Source: Isoetes taiwanensis (lineage: Eukaryota; Streptophyta; Lycopodiopsida; Isoetales; Isoetaceae). Taken from it: a stretch of DNA of 64,000 nt. Positions within the stretch are counted from its first letter, which is position 1; the number at the start of each line of letters is the position of its first letter. The stretch lies in assembly GCA_021234155.1 (NCBI GenBank), contig JAJEKV010000009.1, forward strand, positions 11,106,546 to 11,170,545, read 5' to 3'. The notes below the pieces were generated by a model, which was not told the origin of the DNA, searched no databases, and saw nothing but the letters and a program-made list of their open reading frames with translations. Shown here in pieces: positions 22,138 to 33,699 of this stretch. A program made the position numbers and the translations under genes.

Positions 22138-22542
22138 GTGAGGCATACATCGGACGATGGGCTAATTCATGGCAAAGTGCAAAGGCCTGACGCAAAGATC
22201 ATCAATAGCAGTATCAAAGATGAACATGTGAAAGAGTTGGATAGTCTCCTCCATGGTGGGAGCTCTATTGGTGCAGGGGCCAGATTATCATTGCATGCCC
22301 ATGATAAATGTGCTGTATTTATTGATAGCATTCATGCGGATGCTATAAACCTTGTAAAGTACATTGGTAGTAAACAAGACTGCCAGACATACCAAATCCA
22401 GATCTCGAGAATCTTGTACACGACTTTTTGCCTTTGCCAAAATAGTCTTTTGCCCAATATCAAGCCTCCTCTGCTCGCCAGACCTGCAAAATTCCCTATT
22501 CCCCAAAACGTGCTTAGTCGCTATAGTTTTATTTTAATATGA
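22138..22542 (+). CDS. Unrecognised open reading frame, 134 codons
   Basis: The frame has protein-like composition in its first two thirds (DEHVKELDSLLHGG, HDKCAVFIDSIHADAINLVKY) and becomes less so toward the end. I recognise no domain. There are no clear neighbours, and the surrounding 1.5 kb shows no other exon. It may be one exon of a decayed or captured gene, with the real exon ending before about 22430, or chance. Confidence 0.25.
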   Translation: MRHTSDDGLIHGKVQRPDAKIINSSIKDEHVKELDSLLHGGSSIGAGARLSLHAHDKCAVFIDSIHADAINLVKYIGSKQDCQTYQIQISRILYTTFCLCQNSLLPNIKPPLLARPAKFPIPQNVLSRYSFILI

Positions 22543-24166
22543 TCTGCAAGCAAAAGATGGAAAAGGAAGCAGTCAAAGGAAAGAAGTGAAGGCAAGCAGT
22601 GGAAGAAAATCGAAGAAAGAAAGCTCTTGTCGACATATCTCCCCTACTGAAGAAAAGAAAGAGCTACACGTCACCATAGCCACTCTGCCCGCTCATCTGC
22701 CATTCTGTCTGCCAATTTTTCTATTCATGCTGAGCTGCTTCCATAGATCCGTACCACACTATATCAGTCTGCCATAACTGCCCACATCCAAGAAATTTTT
22801 TTCTCCCTTTTTTCCTATTTTTCCCACTTTTTTTTTTTTCTTTTTCTTTACCTTGCCATGTCATATCCCTCGTTTGTTGCTTTTTTTCTTGCCCCTTTGT
22901 TTTACCATCATTTTCTTGCCATATTCTTTTTCTAGCCTTCCCATATTTCGTCATACTTCCCCACGTTGCTTTTTTACCACTTGTTATTTTTGACAAACTT
23001 TTTGTTTCTTGCTATTTATGAACCACTCACTTCTGTTATGCCTTGGCCATTATACCTTACACACATCATTGGCAGTTTATCTTGCACCGCCAAAATATGA
23101 ACATTGAATATTAATTTATATTCATCTCTCTTGCCCCTTGAGATATTTTTTATCATTGCCTCATTACATTTAAGCCCTAACCCAAGGCCAAATACTACCA
23201 TTACTTTTCTAAATATCTCTCATGGCACAACCATTATCATATCGTTACATAATATAGATGTATGCTTACGAACATACTACAAGTTATATTTTGGTGCTGG
23301 ATTACACCTTAAAGACTCTAAAATTATTATCATTTTTAATAAGTTTGGAGGGTCCGTTGAAACCCCCATTTTCTTGATAGGTTTGGTGGGATGCGTAAAA
23401 TCCTTAATTAGCTTTTCTTTGTGCCAAAGAAGACTTTCTTGTACTAGAAGTATGAAAGTCATGAAGAATGGTGGTCGAGGGGACCGACCACACCTTTTTG
23501 TTTGGGTGTGCTTTTGATCGAATTTTTGGCAAATCCCAGTCAATATAGAAGAATTGCACTCTAAAGGTCTAAATGAGCTTGTTTGGGGCTTTGGGGGGAA
23601 TCAAGGGTCCAGATCCATTTGTGTTTGTTGTTACAATTTAACAGCTTTGATCAAATTGTGTTTATTGTTAAAGATGTAGTCAAAAGTTGTTAAAAAGGAG
23701 AAAAAAATCAAAATGGGTAGGATTGATGAGGAGTAAAAATGAAGGGTCTAGATCATGACAAGTGGGTGGTCGAGATTAATGTAAAAATTTATAAATATCT
23801 TGAGGGGACTTATTCTCCTTCATTTTAGGCTCTTGAATTTCCATGGAGAAAGGGTAGTGGCAGGCCCTAGGAAGAGAAGTGAGAGACCTCTTTCCCCCAT
23901 GTGAAGATTCCTTGAAGCTTTGTATTACCTTGTTTTTGAATAAAGCAGTGCACCCTTTTATTTTCCATATCTTTTTCCTTTTCTAGATTTTCTATTTTCC
24001 ACCTTGCCCTATTATTATCTTATTGATTGTCCTTCCCAAAATTTCATCCATTTTATTCATTATTCTTTTTGCCCTTGAGCAACATCAAGTTTTGATCTTA
24101 ATTTTTACTTTGAGGTCGAATGATGGAGATATGGGGAAATCCGTCATCAAGCTATCACCATTTTTA
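22543..24166. other. Non-coding AT-rich stretch
   Basis: No gene is recognised. A segment near 23830-23960 (gagaagtgagagacc, then ttgaataaagcagtg) resembles a transcript end or the R region of an LTR, but no partner LTR is seen. Confidence 0.35.
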
Positions 24167-24315
24167 AGGCTTGGAGCCGGTTCACATGCACGATGGCAAC
24201 CCTCACCATCACGTAAAAAGGCAAGCCCTTTTACACGCACCATCATCTACCATCGCCAAAAGCACAGGGCAAAATAGGGTCCCTCTCCGGCGATGGTTGC
24301 ATGTGAACCTAGCCT
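24167..24315. mobile_element. 149-bp MITE with TA target duplication
   Basis: The terminal inverted repeats read AGGCTTGGAGCCGGTTCACA on the left and, reversed from the right end, AGGCTAGGTTCACATGCA; they align over about 30 bp with a 3-bp gap. The element is flanked by TA at 24165-24166 and 24316-24317. TA duplication suggests the Tc1/mariner (Stowaway-like) or a related class. No coding capacity. Confidence 0.7.
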
Positions 24316-24706
24316 TAGGGACTCCCCACCTCTAACACTATTTAACTATCACCAAGTTAGCCTGGTTTAGCCGCACTAGAACTGCAAACTGACTCTGCCA
24401 TACATGTGTGCATTTAACTGCATTTTAGAACCTATATTTTAGAGGACTGTGACTATGTTTCAAAATCAAGACCGATATTTCACAACCTATATTTCTATGA
24501 CTCTAGGATTCTAGGACAGTTGCGCTTGCTATTGCATCAAATTCTGCATCTGCTAAGCTTAGTTTTCATGGAAGCTTTAACTATCCATTGTAGCTCTAGC
24601 ACTTCTATTTGCAAATCCTTTCGTTTGATGATCCGAGGAAAGAAGCTAAGCTCCTTACCTCTTGTTACTATAATTAATTCCCTTCCCTCTCTATTTAAGG
24701 TATTCG

Positions 24707-24937
24707 TCTCTGCGGGCTACGAGAGCGGTACCAAATTGAGGCAAACTTCGAATACTAGGTATGACCCCCAATCAAATGGGATAAGGGTCAGCCAGTGAGA
24801 GGTGGGGGATAAGCTCCATTAATGAGAGGGGAACAGCCAAGACCACTAGCTAAGGCCCCTAAATGACAGCTCAATGGTAAAGGAGGTGGGAATGCAAAGA
24901 CAGCCAGGAGGTTTGCCTAGAAGCAGCCACCCTTGAA
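24707..24937 (+). pseudogene. Plastid 23S rRNA fragment in nuclear DNA (NUPT)
   Basis: The stretch from 'tgcgggctacgagagcgg' to 'gaagcagccacccttgaa' follows the plastid 23S rRNA sequence I know from about nucleotide 1000 to 1230. It includes the conserved words taaggcccctaaatgac, ggtaaaggaggtggga and acagccaggaggtttgccta. It carries scattered substitutions and small gaps, and stops abruptly on both sides in AT-rich nuclear sequence. A mitochondrial 26S origin is less likely but not excluded. It is not a functional rRNA gene. Confidence 0.85.
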
Positions 24938-25495
24938 TCATTAAAGGTAATCTCCAGTTTGTTTCTTTGCTTTCAGTTTCTTTGCTCTATCATATAACAC
25001 AAAAAATGGTAATGGTCAGGTCGAAGAGTCAGAATGAGAAAGAGATGTCCCAGGCTTCTAGTTAAACCAGATGACTCCAAATGTATTTGGATGAGGCCAA
25101 ACACTCAGGTGCGTCTGCTTCTGTAGGTTTTCTTATCAGACAGATTTGCATGCAAAATCCTCATTTGTTCATTTATTATACACCACACATATAGAAGAGA
25201 GTTCCCCTCGAAGGCAAACGTAGACATGTATGTGGCTGCCCCTATTTTTATATTAAGGTTTCTATGTATATTGCTGATTGACCGATGGATAATTTAGGCA
25301 GCCAACATTATCAGCCATCAGCATAGACTACCCTTGCAAACCAACTATTATTGATCAAATCCCTTTGGTTATCTCATGTAGATCTCTTCATCAAGAAACC
25401 TATTTAAGAAAGCAAGGGTTGCAAGAGCTAAATTGAAGTCGATTTTTTCACGAATGAAAATGTCTCATCCAAGTCTATCTCATGCTACTGCAAAG
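24938..25495. other. No gene recognised
   Basis: AT-rich sequence right of the plastid fragment. It does not continue the 23S rRNA and shows no other plastid gene that I can recognise. Confidence 0.4.
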
Positions 25496-25725
25496 AAATG
25501 TCATGCATCATATATATTATGGAACATATGTCATATATGACATATATCATAATCTTATGGCATATGAGACATATGTCATATATGTCATCAAATATACTAC
25601 ATGAGATATGAGACATAAGTCATCTAGATGACATATAACATAATCTTATGGCATATATATACTACATGGCATATAAGACATATGCCATAAATGTCATATC
25701 TCATATGTCATATTCGATATGTAAA
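25496..25725. repeat. CATATG/ATGTCATA microsatellite-like tract
   Basis: Irregular repeats of acatatgtcatatatg and related words, highly self-complementary, about 230 bp. Probably a satellite-like or cruciform-prone tract. Confidence 0.75.
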
Positions 25726-26241
25726 AAACGGATTAAGTCTAGCATATCTGAGATTTTTGGATTTGGACACGACATCCAACTCCTTGCTGCATCCCTCAAC
25801 TCGCTCCATGTGGCAAATCCATTTCCCGAATAATTTGTCACGTCACACGGATATTCAAAGTCATGACGCAAGGTTTCGAGAATGGTAGAAAGTCTGGAAA
25901 AAGAGAAAATTTGTAAAAATAAAAAAATATGAAAATTTCTAAACGAATAAATATATAAATACCTTTTGAATTATTGTGCTCTCTCCAGAGACCTTAGAAC
26001 ATTTTGTGAGACCCACACGTCTGTTTCTGAAGCCCATCAGCCTACTTGAATGATTTGGAATGGATAAAGCAGACATTGTATTTGGATTAGCACGTTGGCA
26101 CACTTCTTCATTTTCAGCAAAAGAAGAGACGATATCCATGAAATTCTCAAACGAATCTACTACCCCATCTACAATAGAGGCTAGAAGGATTCTAGTGATT
26201 GGAAAAATTGCATGCTCAAAACATCTCTCTAAATCTAACAT
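25690..26241 (-). pseudogene. Candidate two-exon gene remnant, unrecognised
   Basis: On the minus strand an open stretch from an ATG at 26241 (LDLERCFEHAIFPITRI..., later QRANPNTMSALSIPNHSS) runs to a possible donor near 25960. After a pyrimidine-rich acceptor (CTCTTTTTCCAG, near 25894) a second open stretch follows, with GFATWSELRDAARSWM in one frame. The simple splice does not keep both frames. The composition looks like real protein, but I do not recognise the family. It lies next to the outer end of the foldback element and may belong to it or be an independent fragment. Confidence 0.3.
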
Positions 26242-26302
26242 AGAGAAACTATTAGTTATGACATATTTAATAAAATTTGGACTTATTCAAATCTAATAGA
26301 TA

Positions 26303-26331
26303 CTAGTAACGGGTGCCCGGCGTTGCCGGGC
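26303..26331 (-). other. Helitron 2 3' terminus with hairpin
   Basis: GCCCGGC-GTT-GCCGGGC at 26315-26331, an 8-nt spacer, then CTAG (26303-26306) on the minus strand. Apart from the short spacer it is identical to the Helitron 1 end. Confidence 0.88.
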
Positions 26332-26486
26332 ATAAATAGAATTTGTGATAAACTCAAGAAATGGTGGTGAAAATTAGAAATGTATACGCCCCTCGAGGAA
26401 AACGAAGTGCAGATAATAAAGGTTCATCTGCAAATCTAGGTGTATGGATCAACAAAATGTCAAAGAGGTTGGTGTGTTGACCTATG

Positions 26487-26600
26487 CTGATTTTGGTTTT
26501 TATGGAAACAATCCGTTAGGTGGAAATGGTTAGGCGGAAATGGCTGATTTTGGTTTTTATGGAAACAATCCGTTAGGTGGAAATGGTTAGGCGGAAATGG
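26487..26600. repeat. 57-bp direct tandem duplication
   Basis: Two adjacent, nearly identical copies starting 'ctgattttggtttttatgg' (26487 and 26544) inside Helitron 2. It is a recent local event. Confidence 0.9.
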
Positions 26601-29600
26601 TTTATGTGTATTACACATTGTGATCCAAGGCTACTGAATAGCTTCTTTTACAACGTATCATGAAGTTATGGGATCCACATGATAACTCAACTTTGGGCAG
26701 AACTATAGTTACTGTCGGGCATAAGGACGGTTCTACTATTGTGAGGCATCAACTTGTAAACATGGCTTTTGTAAACATGGCTTTTAGGAAAAAGTTGCAC
26801 GATTAATTTTGTGCAAAAGTAGCCATATTAGTGTTGAATGTTATGGTCCTTGTAGTTAAATGTATGCATAAGGCATGGTTGCATTAGACATAACTTTGAG
26901 AATAGACAATAGATTGTATGTATATTGCACTTTTACATGTATTATTGGTGGACATGTTAGTAGGTTTGTGTTAGACTCATGTGGAGTTCAAAATTGTTGC
27001 TGGATTCATGGTTGCAAAGCAAAAACAAAGTTGGGCTAGGCGAATGTTCATTAATTTAAATATAAACAATAGATTGACATTAGCAATTTATTGTTTTGGC
27101 AATTTATTGTTTTGTGTCACTGGTCTCCTTTGAAGTGTGGAGAACGCTTTCTAATCATTACGAAAGTACATGGACAAAGCTATCCGTCACCAAAATAAAG
27201 ATAAAAATGCAGTTGAGCAATAAGTTGCATCATAATGATACTCTAAGAACTCAACATATCAAAATAAAAAAATTTGGGAATAAAATAGAATGCCATCAGC
27301 TATAATGGACAGATTTTATGAAGAAGGTTTTAGAATGAGGTGGTTTTAGAATGAGGTGAAAATGAAAATAGCACAGATCCATGACAAAACATTGTCAGCC
27401 TTTTGTGTTAATGTTTTATGTTGTATTAGCAGATTATACACACAAAATTAGCGCAGATTAGACACCTGAGCACAACATAAGAACCTTCTTTGTTGATCGC
27501 TATGCAACATTGCCAATGATCCGTTTTTGCCTTAACAATAATTGTTGGCAATTGTGGAACATTGTTGCTCCTGAAATAGTTTATCCATGGCCTCTGGAAC
27601 TTCATTATAGAAAAGTCATCCAAATGTAGCCCCTGCAACTGGACATCATGTAAGAATGCTTAAGTTCAGGAGCACCTATGGAGAGGATACAAAACACATA
27701 TCTAACTTTCAAAGATTCTATACCACTGGAAGATGTGGATCAACTGTCTCATCTATAAGATGAATGGAAATATCTAAGAGGGCATTTCAATTTACAAAGG
27801 GTTTAGGATTGACTTGTGCAGATGCAGATGGAGTATCCATATATTACTTTTAAGTTTGTGCTAGAATTTTTAGAAGAGCAGCTATGAATGCCATCATATA
27901 TAAATGAAATAGCCTTGAAGAAAGCATAGATGGAAAATTATGTCTCCCTTTCAAATAGTTGAGATCATGTTAACATTTTCACATAACTGGCATGTTCTTC
28001 ATCTACCTAGAATGTAATGCCAACTCGTATGTAGCATGCTGTATGTTAGTCACTAACATGAAAAGAGGTTGTAATTCAGGGCAAAGCAATTGGTCAAGCT
28101 TAACAATCATCAAGATATGGGAGGGAATTGTTGATTAATACCTATGGCATGGCTCTAACATTTGTTACTGTATGCAGATCCCAATCATAGACCTCCTACT
28201 TGAAAGCTGTAATGAAAATTTCAGAAAGCACTAAAATACCATGGCAAAGGTGCAAAACCATGATTGTATCATGAGAAGTGCAATTCAAGTTATGTGTTTG
28301 CAAGGTGGAGGAAATCTACCATGCCTACCTGCATTTTGCAAGCCTGCACGTTCCCTAAGCATCATGTCCGCAGCTAAGGATGTTCTGAAAACTTCAATCA
28401 CTTATGCAATCATTTATGCAGACTTTCAATCTTGACCTTAGAAAACCTGCCAACTGCAATAAATTGGAGATATCTTCAACATGATGCTAAATCAAGTTTA
28501 AGCCCTGGTATATTTTACTGTGAGCTTTTGGAATGTTAAAAGGAGCGACATTTTCAAAAAGCTCAAAGATGGAAGCAAATTCCATGCGAAAACAAAGCTA
28601 TAAGAAATGATATGTTCAGAAAGCTCAAAGATCGAAGGAAATACCCTGCGAAATTGTCCAGACTCAGACCCATTTGCAAAATGACCTCTGAAACTCATCT
28701 CCATTACAAAGTATGGTGAAGCAAATGAAATACAGGACTCCAGTTCTAGATCCCAGCTCTGCTCTCAATATTGCTATGTTCTAGACTTCACAACAATAGG
28801 GTCTAATGGCCTTTATGAACTCATGCATTCAGCTATATCTATAGCATAACTTTGTATAACTGCATGCCTGAATGAACATATCTATCTGCGGACTTTTGAT
28901 GCATTTGGTTCATCTATCTGCTCAGTTAAAACAGTCTATCATCAGGATTGGTACAGCTGATAGGCATATAATCCTATATAGTGAAGAACAAAATTCTTTT
29001 GGTAGAAACAGACACTGAAATAAGTTACTCAAATTGGCATAAAAGCTTACTACCATGTCATGGTTTCATGCATACATACCAAAATATTAAAGGTCCATCG
29101 AATTGGGCAGTCAAGCCTCTAGCCCAGTATGTTTCAGTGGCATGTATGTGTGAAGCGAAAGGAAAGGCCTGCAGCAAACAAATAGCCTGCTAGATTGAAG
29201 ATGGATACTGCAGTTAGGATCTAATTTATAGCATCAAAATTGATAAATGTATATATCATATTGCATTTTAAAAATGGTCTGTTGCAAAATATCGTGGACC
29301 CCTACAAATTCAATAAGAAGCCTCTAATGGTGCAGAGCATAAAGGTTTTAAAAGAACTTTCCTTTAGTATGATGGAAGAACTGATCCTTCAATATGATGA
29401 ACTTATGATGAACCTCGTAGCAAGAAATCAATGGCACTGGCGGGGATGCTGTAAACTCCTTGCCAAAATCACAGTAAACAACCCATACCGGATCTCTTGC
29501 CATATGCAAGACCTCCACAGAGCCTTTGAACAGAGGCATTAAACAGCTCCACATGACGTGGCACTGACGAAGGATAAGCCAAAGTGAAGAGACTGGCATG

Positions 29601-30240
29601 CTCTAACAAATACTGAATAAAGGCTCAAGCTAGTGCCAGGATCCACAGAGGTGAGCGAAAAAAATATATTTGTGTTTTCCACATGCTCAAAGATCCATGC
29701 CGAAACCCCAGGTCAGGAACCACACTGAAAATTCTTTCTTGATTTTTGACTTAAAGAAGAACAAAACAATGGACATTACCTGACATGAATGATGACAGTA
29801 CTTGTAATTGACCAGAAGAGCTTGATCTCTCGCCTAACATCGGCAGCAATCACCGTAAACTAACTCCAAAAACTCCCCTTCTTCACCGCCTCACCGTCTG
29901 CAACAAAAACTCCCCTTCTTCACCGCCTCACCGACTTTGCAAAAAGCGAAAATTAACCCCGACCTTCTTCCCAGCCCGAACAAAGTTGACTTTGGAACGC
30001 AGACCTTGTTTATGCAATCACATGCCGGAAAGAATCGGCATCAGCAGCAGGCTTAGAGCGCCACAAAATGTGGCTCTCATCCTGCGCCCATGATGCCAGA
30101 AATTGGAGATGGATAATCAATTCCCTGCTACAATAGAATTGCTACGATAAATTAATGTTCCCCCATAAGCACAGAATTTGCCTTCCCTAAATTCCCCGCC
30201 TTCACGCCTACGCCTAGATCCAGATCCAGTTGTTGCATGC
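26601..30240. other. Helitron 2 interior, no gene recognised
   Basis: AT-rich sequence with only short open stretches. A local duplication lies at about 28556-28665 (aaagctcaaagat.gaag repeated). Around 29860-30000 the sequence is GC-richer with a short repeat (ctccccttcttcaccgcctc twice). I cannot assign captured genes. Confidence 0.4.
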
Positions 30241-31202
30241 ATATCGTGGCATGCATGCCGGAATTTGAAAGGGGGAAATCCATTGAAACTGCAAAAATCC
30301 CCTCTCAAAAATCATATGGACGAAAACAAAATTAGTTTTTAGAGTATCGGAAATCTTTTTCAGCATAAAAAATCCCAAAACCTTAGGAAAGTGGCCTGAA
30401 AAATAAATACAAAAAGTTTTCGGATAGTCGGGAAAACCAAATTTAAACAATAGATACTTCAAGGATGCCATGATAAGATTATAAGTATTTTCAACTCTTA
30501 TTGGTTTCAAAAATTCGTTCAATTTATCTTTAGATCAAAAGTATTGATGGCTACTAAAGTATAAGATTTATTTTCGCTTTATTCTATTTAGAATTAAATT
30601 TTCATCTAAGGAACTCTGTATGAATAAAATGTTATTTTTTAGAAATATTCATAGAAGAATCTTTTAGATTAAAATTAATTAACTAATTACGCTTATGTTT
30701 TAAAAAATTAAATAGCTTATTATTGATTGTATTTTATTTCATCAATAATAAATTATTCAATAGTTATTATTAAAACATTAACTTTATCATTTAATTAATT
30801 TCAACCTAAAACTTTTCCTAAAGTATTCTTAAAAGTGTAAAAGTTTGTCAATTGTGAAATTCTCATATGAATTTTAAGTCAATCACTTATTAAGCCATTA
30901 GATTTTATTTAAAAATTACCACGATTGGCAAATTTTAAATTTGTTAAATTACTGAAAATTGAAATTTTATATTTTTGAATGTCTAATTCTAAATAGATTC
31001 AAGTGAAAATTAGTTTGAAAAGTAATTTTATTCTTTGACAACCATTATAGTTTTAATCTAAAGATAAACTTATATAAATAAGACTTATAAAAATTATAAC
31101 AATCAAGAAGAATCAAACAATACATAAATTCTTATAATGGCATCCTTAAAGTGCTATCTATTAAATCTGAATAAGTCCAATTTTTGTTGAATATATCATA
31201 GT

Positions 31203-31567
31203 TGGTATCACGGTTTCTAAATGCATCATAACATTTTGCTCCTCCCGGTTTGAACAAGCCCGAAGCTGGAACCCACGCGCCATTGTAGACCTGCTCATCA
31301 TCGCCACCGCCTAGAGTAAGCCGCCTCTTAAACCTGCTGTTAGAAAAGGGCGGCGCCTAGAGTAAGCCGCCTCTTAAACCTGCTGTTAGAAAAGTTACAG
31401 GGGAATGAAATTATCTCGAATGAAATTATCTCTGCTGTTAGAAAAGTTACAGGGGAATGAAATTATCCCATAGTCAGTAAACCCGCTGTTACAAAAGTTA
31501 CAGCAAAAATTGTAATCCATGTACATCGTAGATATACTAGATTCAAATTTAATTCTCATCACTACAT
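31203..31567. other. Short tandem duplications before the truncated LTR
   Basis: Two partly overlapping duplications: 'gcgcctagagtaagccgcct' units starting near 31308 and 31354, and 'gttagaaaagttacagggga' units near 31385 and 31437. No gene. This stretch sits where the missing part of the gypsy 5' LTR should be. Confidence 0.6.
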
Positions 31568-31704
31568 ATATATATACAAAGATTAAATTCTTTACCTAGG
31601 CATGCATTTGTTAATTTCTTGAGTTCCAAGGGTTAAGTAGATCCAACGGTAGAGATTGATGGGATGTCCAATTACCGAGAGGCTAACTGGCCAGGCCCGT
31701 CACA
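31568..31704 (+). repeat. Truncated 5' LTR
   Basis: Matches the last about 137 bp of the 3' LTR (from 'tatacaaagattaaattc' to 'ccaggcccgtcaca') with several substitutions. The remaining about 645 bp are absent. Confidence 0.85.
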
Positions 31705-31706
31705 GT

Positions 31707-31718
31707 TGGTATCAGAGC
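31707..31718 (+). promoter_or_regulatory. Primer-binding site (initiator tRNA-Met type)
   Basis: TGGTATCAGAGC starts 2 nt after the LTR end. It is the usual plant gypsy primer site, complementary to the 3' end of initiator tRNA-Met. Confidence 0.9.
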
Positions 31719-31764
31719 AAAGTTTTGATTAGTGGATTATAAGATTTTTGATTATTGATGATAT

Positions 31765-32292
31765 TTGCTATGGTTCCAGATTCTTCTAGAGATGAGTTCC
31801 CCAGGAGGAGCTGGACAGGTTGGTGGAGCTGGGCCTAGTGGAACTCCTAATGTAGCCGATATCTTACAGGCTATCCAGCAAGTGTTGCAGCAGAGTGCCT
31901 CGCAACAAAAGACAGCAGCTGACAAGGCAGTGAAGAAGGTGCTTAATGATACTAAGAGGGAAGTGTTTACTGGAGAGAATGTCACAGGGGATGATGCGGA
32001 CTCATGGCTTCGCGGGGTTGAGTTTTATTTTAAACTCATTAATGCTGAAGACTCTGTCAAAGCTGTATTGGCCCAAGCAATGTTGGATGGATTTGCTAGA
32101 GTATGGTGGGAGAATTACTTGCGGGGCATAAATAAGGTTGCAGGGCAGGCAACTTGGCAAGAGTTTAAAACCGCCTTTGAAGGACACTGTATGCCTCCAG
32201 GATACAAAGTAGACAAGATGAATGAGTGTTTGGACCTGACACAAAAAGGGATAGTGGCCAAATATAATAAAAAGTTCAGAAGGTCCTTTTGA
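31765..32292 (+). pseudogene. gag, N-terminal part
   Basis: The frame includes a Gly-rich start and the retrotransposon gag core (DADSWLRGVEFYF, WWENYLRG, TWQEFKTAFEGHC). A frame change near 32290 separates it from the rest of gag, which continues at 32321. Confidence 0.8.
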
Positions 32293-32320
32293 GGATAAGG
32301 AGAAGCTCTGTACTCGATTT

Positions 32321-33655
32321 GTGAAGGGTTTGCAGGTTGACATTAAGAGCACAATGTCAGGTGTGTCCTATAAGGATTTGGAAGAAGTATTCAAAATTGC
32401 AAAGAATCGTGAATCCGACTTAGCTGAGAAGGCAACTTTAGAGAATGCAAAGAAGAGACAAGTTCCTTCCACATGGCAGACTGGTGGACCTACGAGTAGA
32501 GGTAGATCCCTTAGTCGAGGAGGTATGGCTGCGCAGATTATTAGCATACAGGAGGGCAGCCAGAATCAAGGATCTCGGCCTATGTACGCACCTTTGAATG
32601 ATGAAACCAGGGAAAAGTGTATCAATGAGAATCGATGCTTTGGGTGCAGAGAAGTTGGTCATTATGGGGGAGATTGTCCGAGAAGATGGGTAGATAGTAC
32701 CGCCTCATCTACATGTTCTCAACATGGAGGGCAAACAAACCAGTGGTCCAGATCAAATTCTAGTGATGCTTATGGACGGGGCCAAGGTAGAGGAAACCTA
32801 GGCCGAGGTAACAGGGGTGGCCGTGGAGGTTTTTGGGACAATAACAGGGGTGGCAGAGGACAAGCTAGAGGAGATAATAGGATCATAGCACAAGCCAACC
32901 CTACAGTTGAAGTTAGGGCTGCTCGAATTACGGACCCTCCTATGGAAAGAATGTGCATGTATCCTGCAGTGGACCAGGGCCATGTAGATAACCAAGCTGT
33001 GGTCATCAGAGTACCAGGTATTATTCATGGAGTTCCTATTCTATTTCTTATTGATTGTGGTAGTACACATTGCTTTATTTCCCCAAAGCTGGCAAAGAAA
33101 CTAGATTTGAACATGATTAGTCAGGACCCTAGATATGTGGAGTTGGCTGATGGCAAAATTAAGACTTCGTATGCTATGGTAGATAATCTTGAATTCCAAG
33201 TAGGAGATCTTGAGTCTCACACTAGTTTTGAAGTATTGAGCCTAGGGAAGTATGATGCTATTCTAGGAATGTCATGGTTGAGGCCATGTAAAGCTTGCAT
33301 TGATTGCGGAGAGCAAATAGTTACATGCCAAAGTCCTAATGGAGATAAGTATGTGCTGGAAGGATTGCCTTCATCATTAGTGGTTACACCTTTGTCTTGG
33401 AAAAACTTTAAGAAACAGATTAAGAAGAGTTGCATAAGAATGGGATGTGGATTGTTGTTAGATTCATTTTTGGGTACCACATGGTTACAAGAACAACCTA
33501 TTGCTCCTGAGATCCAGAAAGTGTTGGATGAGTTCTCCGATGTGTTCCCTAAAGAATTAACAGAATTGCCTCCACATAGAATGGTAGATCATGAGATAGA
33601 ACTTGTTCCAGGGGCTGAACCTACATCAAGGCCACTATATAGATTTCATGTATGA
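32321..33655 (+). pseudogene. gag C-terminus with zinc knuckle, and protease
   Basis: CFGCREVGHYGGDC (about 32637-32678) is a CCHC zinc knuckle with CX2CX4HX4C spacing, preceded and followed by RG-rich stretches. LIDCGSTHCF (from about 33049) is the retroviral-type aspartic protease motif, with Asp-Cys-Gly-Ser in place of the usual D-S/T-G, and ILGMSWL (about 33261) is its C-terminal motif. The frame ends at a stop (33653-33655) just before the reverse transcriptase. Confidence 0.85.
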
Positions 33656-33699
33656 TGCATTAGAGATGGCTGAATTGAAGAAGCAGTTGGCAGAATTAT

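Larger units (their letters stand above)
26303..30454 (-). mobile_element. Helitron 2 (non-autonomous)
   Basis: Same terminal family as Helitron 1. The minus-strand 5' end at 30454 reads TCTATTGTTTAAATTTGG preceded by A. The 3' end at 26303 reads CTAG followed by T, with the identical 17-nt hairpin at 26315-26331. Length is 4152 bp. No Rep/helicase frame is visible. The target is supported within the window: joining 26302 to 30455 restores a sequence that matches the opposite arm of the surrounding inverted repeat. Confidence 0.88.
26258..31202. mobile_element. AT-rich foldback-type element, split by Helitron 2
   Basis: Left arm: 26258-26302 plus 30455 to about 30640. Right arm: 31202 back to about 30960, inverted. 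Shared words include ggacttattca, aaggatgcca, tttatctttagat and ctatttagaatta. The arms align over about 230-280 bp at roughly 75 percent by eye. Without the Helitron the element is near 0.79 kb and non-coding. Its outer limits and target duplication are not clear. Confidence 0.65.
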
